Below, one piece after another: positions 13,821-16,112 of a stretch of DNA of 16,112 bases (position 1 is the stretch's first letter; each line of letters begins with the position of its first letter). The notes under the pieces were generated by a model that saw nothing but the letters and a program-made list of their open reading frames with translations, ran no database searches and was not told the DNA's origin. The DNA is taken from contig VGYW01000176.1 in the NCBI GenBank assembly GCA_016872875.1, positions 1-16,112 of the forward strand, given 5' to 3'. The DNA comes from Planctomycetota bacterium. Its GTDB lineage: Bacteria > Planctomycetota > PUPC01 > DSUN01. The position numbers and the translations under genes are program-made.

Positions 13821-15214
13821 AGGAAAGGAAAGAGGCCAGGGACACGAGCGACTTCGGAAAGGGCATCCTTCCGAATGACGCCGACCTCGCCGAGGAGGAG
13901 AAGGCCCTCGAGGAACAGCTCGAAGAGGCCAAGAAGGAGGGCGAAGAGCCCGAGCAGGAGCTCCTGATCGGCGACCTCAAGCGGATGAAAATCCACGAGC
14001 TCCACGCCCTGGCCGAGGGCGACGGCATCACCGGCATCGCCGGCCTCAAGAAGCAGGAGCTCATCTACAAAATCCTCGAACTGCGCGTCCTCCACAACGG
14101 CCTCATACGCGGCGAGGGCGTGCTCGAGGTGCTCCCCGACGGCTTCGGGTTCCTCCGCTCGCCCGACTACAACTACCTTCCCTGCCCGGACGACATCTAC
14201 ATCTCCCCCTCGCAGATACGCCGCTTCGGGCTGAAGACCGGCACCATCGTCTCCGGCCAGGTGCGCCCCCCGAAGGACAACGAGCGCTACTTCGCCCTCC
14301 TCCGCGTGGAGGCCATCAACCACGAAATCCCCGAAGAGCTCCAGGACCGTGTCTGCTTCGAAGACCTCACGCCCCTCCACCCCGACAAGCGGATCATCCT
14401 CGAGACCGGCCCGGAGGTCATCGAGACCCGCATCGTGGACCTCATCGCCCCCATCGGCAAGGGGCAGCGCGGCCTCATCATCTCGCCACCCAAGGCCGGC
14501 AAGACCATCCTTCTCCAGAAGATCGCCAACGCCATCACCGCCAACTACCCTGAAATCTACCCCATGGTCCTCCTCATTGACGAGCGCCCCGAAGAGGTCA
14601 CGGACATGCAGCGCTCGGTCAAGGCCGAGGTCATCTCCTCCACCTTCGACGAGCCGGCCGAGCGCCACATCCAGGTGGCCGAGATGGTCATCGAGAAGGC
14701 CAAGCGCATGGTCGAATACGGGAAGGACGTGGTGATCCTGCTCGACTCAATCACGCGCCTCGGCCGCGCCTACAACACCGAGTGCCCGCACAGCGGCAAG
14801 ATACTCTCCGGCGGCGTTGACGCCGCGGCCCTCCAGAAGCCCAAGCGCTTCTTCGGCGCGGCACGCAACATCGAGGAGGGCGGCTCGCTCACCATTCTCG
14901 CCACCGGCCTCATCGAAACCGGCTCGCGGATGGACGAGGTGATCTTCGAGGAGTTCAAGGGCACGGGCAACATGGAACTCGTGCTCGACCGCCGCCTGGA
15001 GGAGCGCCGCATCTTCCCCGCCATTGACGTCAACCGCTCCGGCACCCGCAAGGAGGAGCTCCTCCTCAGCCCCGAGGACCTCAACCGCGTCTGGATCCTC
15101 CGCAAGGTCCTCAGCGAGATGAACGCCACCGAGGCGATGGAGCTCCTCATCGAGCGCATCAAGCGCGCCAAGACCAACAAGGAGTTCCTCAGCACCCTCG
15201 GCGCGCCCAATTGA
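13796..15214 (+). CDS. rho: Transcription termination factor Rho
   Basis: This 472-residue protein is the hexameric RNA helicase that ends transcripts. A charged, Glu/Lys-rich extension of about 55 residues precedes the Rho N-terminal fold ([18 protein letters not shown]). The RNA-binding motif GFGFLRS is at 116-122, followed by [18 protein letters not shown]. The ATPase core has Walker A PPKAGKT at 231-237, [14 protein letters not shown], Walker B DVVILLD at 311-317, and the arginine-rich, Q-loop and C-terminal blocks ([18 protein letters not shown] is represented as [14 protein letters not shown]; then [21 protein letters not shown]). All are close to the E. coli protein apart from the N-terminal extension. 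The start ATG is preceded by GGAG inside the end of coaE. Expression probably depends on the promoter at 12895 and its long leader. Confidence 0.97.
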   Translation: MARNSRAVKERKEARDTSDFGKGILPNDADLAEEEKALEEQLEEAKKEGEEPEQELLIGDLKRMKIHELHALAEGDGITGIAGLKKQELIYKILELRVLHNGLIRGEGVLEVLPDGFGFLRSPDYNYLPCPDDIYISPSQIRRFGLKTGTIVSGQVRPPKDNERYFALLRVEAINHEIPEELQDRVCFEDLTPLHPDKRIILETGPEVIETRIVDLIAPIGKGQRGLIISPPKAGKTILLQKIANAITANYPEIYPMVLLIDERPEEVTDMQRSVKAEVISSTFDEPAERHIQVAEMVIEKAKRMVEYGKDVVILLDSITRLGRAYNTECPHSGKILSGGVDAAALQKPKRFFGAARNIEEGGSLTILATGLIETGSRMDEVIFEEFKGTGNMELVLDRRLEERRIFPAIDVNRSGTRKEELLLSPEDLNRVWILRKVLSEMNATEAMELLIERIKRAKTNKEFLSTLGAPN

Positions 15215-15216
15215 CC

Positions 15217-15327
15217 ATTGCCGATTGCCAATTGCCAATTGCCGATTTCAGAGCCCGGAACCCCGCGCCACCTTAGTTGTCTTCGGCTTTCCTCTTGGCC
15301 TGAAATCGGCAATCGGAAATCGGAAAT
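15217..15327. repeat. Facing heptamer arrays between rho and ftsY
   Basis: Four units of ATTGCCR (15217-15244) start two bases after the rho stop. Two to three units of AATCGGM (15304-15327) lie before ftsY. ATTGCCGATTTCAG (15238-15251) and CTGAAATCGGCAAT (15300-15313) are perfectly inverted over 14 bp around a 48-nt loop. No terminator with a U-run is seen, so read-through from rho into ftsY is possible. Confidence 0.8.
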
Positions 15328-15347
15328 GCTGAAGGGGAAGCCCACTC

Positions 15348-16112
15348 ATGCCATTCTGGGGAAGACGCAAGGAAGCCCCCCCGGCCCCCCAACCCCCAAC
15401 ACCCGACACCCAGCACCCGGCCCCTCCCGCGCCCCCTGCCCCGGCTCAGAAGAAGGGCCTCTTCGCCCGCATGGCCGCCTCGCTCGGCGCCATACGCGAC
15501 GGGCTCGCCAAGACCCGCTCCGTCCTCGCCTCCGGCCTCGGCGCCATCTTCGGCATCCGCGGCAAGATTGACCCCGAGAAGCTCGAACGGCTCGAAGAGC
15601 TGATGATCTCCGCCGACATGGGCGTGGACACGGTGACGAAGCTGCTCGACAAGGTCCGCGCCGCCTGGAAGAACCGCGAGATCGAGACCACCGACCAGCT
15701 CCAGGACTACCTGAAGGCCCAGCTCAAGGCCCTCCTGAAGCAGGAGGAGGTCACGATCGGCCACGCCGAGACGCCGCCCACCGTCATCCTCGTCGCCGGC
15801 GTCAACGGCTCCGGCAAGACGACCTCCATCGCCAAGCTCGGCCACCACTTCAAGACCCAGGGCGGAAGCGTGCTGCTGTGCGCCAGCGACACCTACCGCG
15901 CCGCCGCCGTGGAGCAGCTCACCATCTGGGCCGAGCGCCTCGGGGTGGACATCGTGCGCCACCAGCGTGGCGGCGACCCGGGGGCCGTGGCCTACGACGC
16001 CTGCGACGCCGCCCTCGCCCGCGGCACCGACGTGTTGATCGTGGACACCGCCGGCCGCCTGCACACCCAGGCCAACCTGATGAAGGAGCTCGAGAAAATC
16101 CGCCGCGTCATC
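15348..16112 (+). CDS. ftsY: Signal recognition particle receptor FtsY (C-terminus beyond right edge)
   Basis: The visible 255 residues contain the NG domain of the SRP receptor GTPase, which docks ribosome-SRP complexes at the membrane. ATG 15348 is preceded by AAGGGGAAG and starts [14 protein letters not shown], a basic then proline-rich N-terminus of about 35 residues in place of the usual acidic A domain. The N-domain helices follow ([29 protein letters not shown]). GTPase motifs are G1 GVNGSGKTT at 151-159, [11 protein letters not shown] from 181, [12 protein letters not shown] and DTAGR at 233-237. GVNGSGKTT and SDTYRAAA favour FtsY over its relative Ffh. The last 70-80 residues, including the nucleotide-specificity motif, are cut off. 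The proline-rich part is encoded by a heptamer array, listed separately. Confidence 0.95.
   Translation, partial: MPFWGRRKEAPPAPQPPTPDTQHPAPPAPPAPAQKKGLFARMAASLGAIRDGLAKTRSVLASGLGAIFGIRGKIDPEKLERLEELMISADMGVDTVTKLLDKVRAAWKNREIETTDQLQDYLKAQLKALLKQEEVTIGHAETPPTVILVAGVNGSGKTTSIAKLGHHFKTQGGSVLLCASDTYRAAAVEQLTIWAERLGVDIVRHQRGGDPGAVAYDACDAALARGTDVLIVDTAGRLHTQANLMKELEKIRRVI
15386..15420. repeat. Heptamer array inside the ftsY N-terminus
   Basis: Five 7-bp units (CCCCCAA, CCCCCAA, CACCCGA, CACCCAG, CACCCGG) are translated in frame as [11 protein letters not shown]. The first four units differ at only two positions from those at 9025-9052 in the heme protein gene, and both are read in the same frame. 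Confidence 0.85.

Noticed and set aside
13778..14668. Minus-strand open frame of 296 codons opposite rho
   Set aside because: It lies entirely within the unmistakable rho/coaE coding region and has no recognisable motif.

Overview
This is a GC-rich bacterial window that reads like a chromosome (or a metagenome-assembled genome) from the Planctomycetota/Verrucomicrobiota/Lentisphaerota neighbourhood. That placement is an inference. It rests on a secreted di-heme protein of the hydrazine-synthase-alpha-related type, PAPS-dependent sulfotransferases beside a fused ATP sulfurylase/APS kinase, a dephospho-CoA kinase gene overlapping rho, and intergenic DNA full of palindromic and short-period repeats. 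No rRNA, tRNA, CRISPR array or transposase gene is visible.

Layout from left to right. (1) 1-3671, minus strand: the N-terminal 1223 residues of a very large membrane-anchored SurA/PpiD-like foldase with at least six degenerate parvulin-like motifs; its promoter is at 3710-3738. (2) 3755-4183: a nested inverted-repeat element. (3) 4278-5099, plus: a sulfotransferase with its own promoter. (4) 5134-5234: opposed arrays of a 9-bp repeat between convergent genes. (5) 5321-5626, minus: a small three-helix membrane protein. (6) 5627-6542, gene-free: a 179-bp MITE-like element with 34-bp terminal inverted repeats and a 9-bp flanking duplication, two tandem hairpins, and a 117-bp tandem repeat. (7) 6626-9472, plus: the di-heme beta-propeller protein. 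(8) 9473-9893: a promoter, a strong ribosome site opening a six-codon reading frame, a 10-bp inverted repeat, then the sat/cysC promoter. (9) 9894-11618: bifunctional ATP sulfurylase/APS kinase. (10) 11630-11767: a heptamer array and a hairpin. (11) 11796-12569: a second sulfotransferase. (12) 12622-12823: a second nested inverted-repeat element built like the first. (13) 12895-15214: a consensus promoter, a roughly 280-nt leader, then coaE overlapping rho. (14) 15348 to the right edge: ftsY, truncated by the window.

Functionally, sat/cysC makes PAPS, and the two sulfotransferases are plausible consumers, perhaps sulfating surface glycans. The coaE-rho-ftsY end is housekeeping. The foldase and the heme protein point to an active extracytoplasmic compartment. 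Six sigma-70-type promoters with 17-18 bp spacers can be read by eye, and in three cases they decide the start codon.

The least ordinary content is between genes, and in two places inside them. Two structurally matching composite palindromes differ in sequence while keeping their stems. A MITE-like element has a visible target-site duplication. Several different 7-bp tandem repeat families occur, and one nearly identical 28-bp heptamer string is read in frame as a proline-rich linker in two unrelated proteins.
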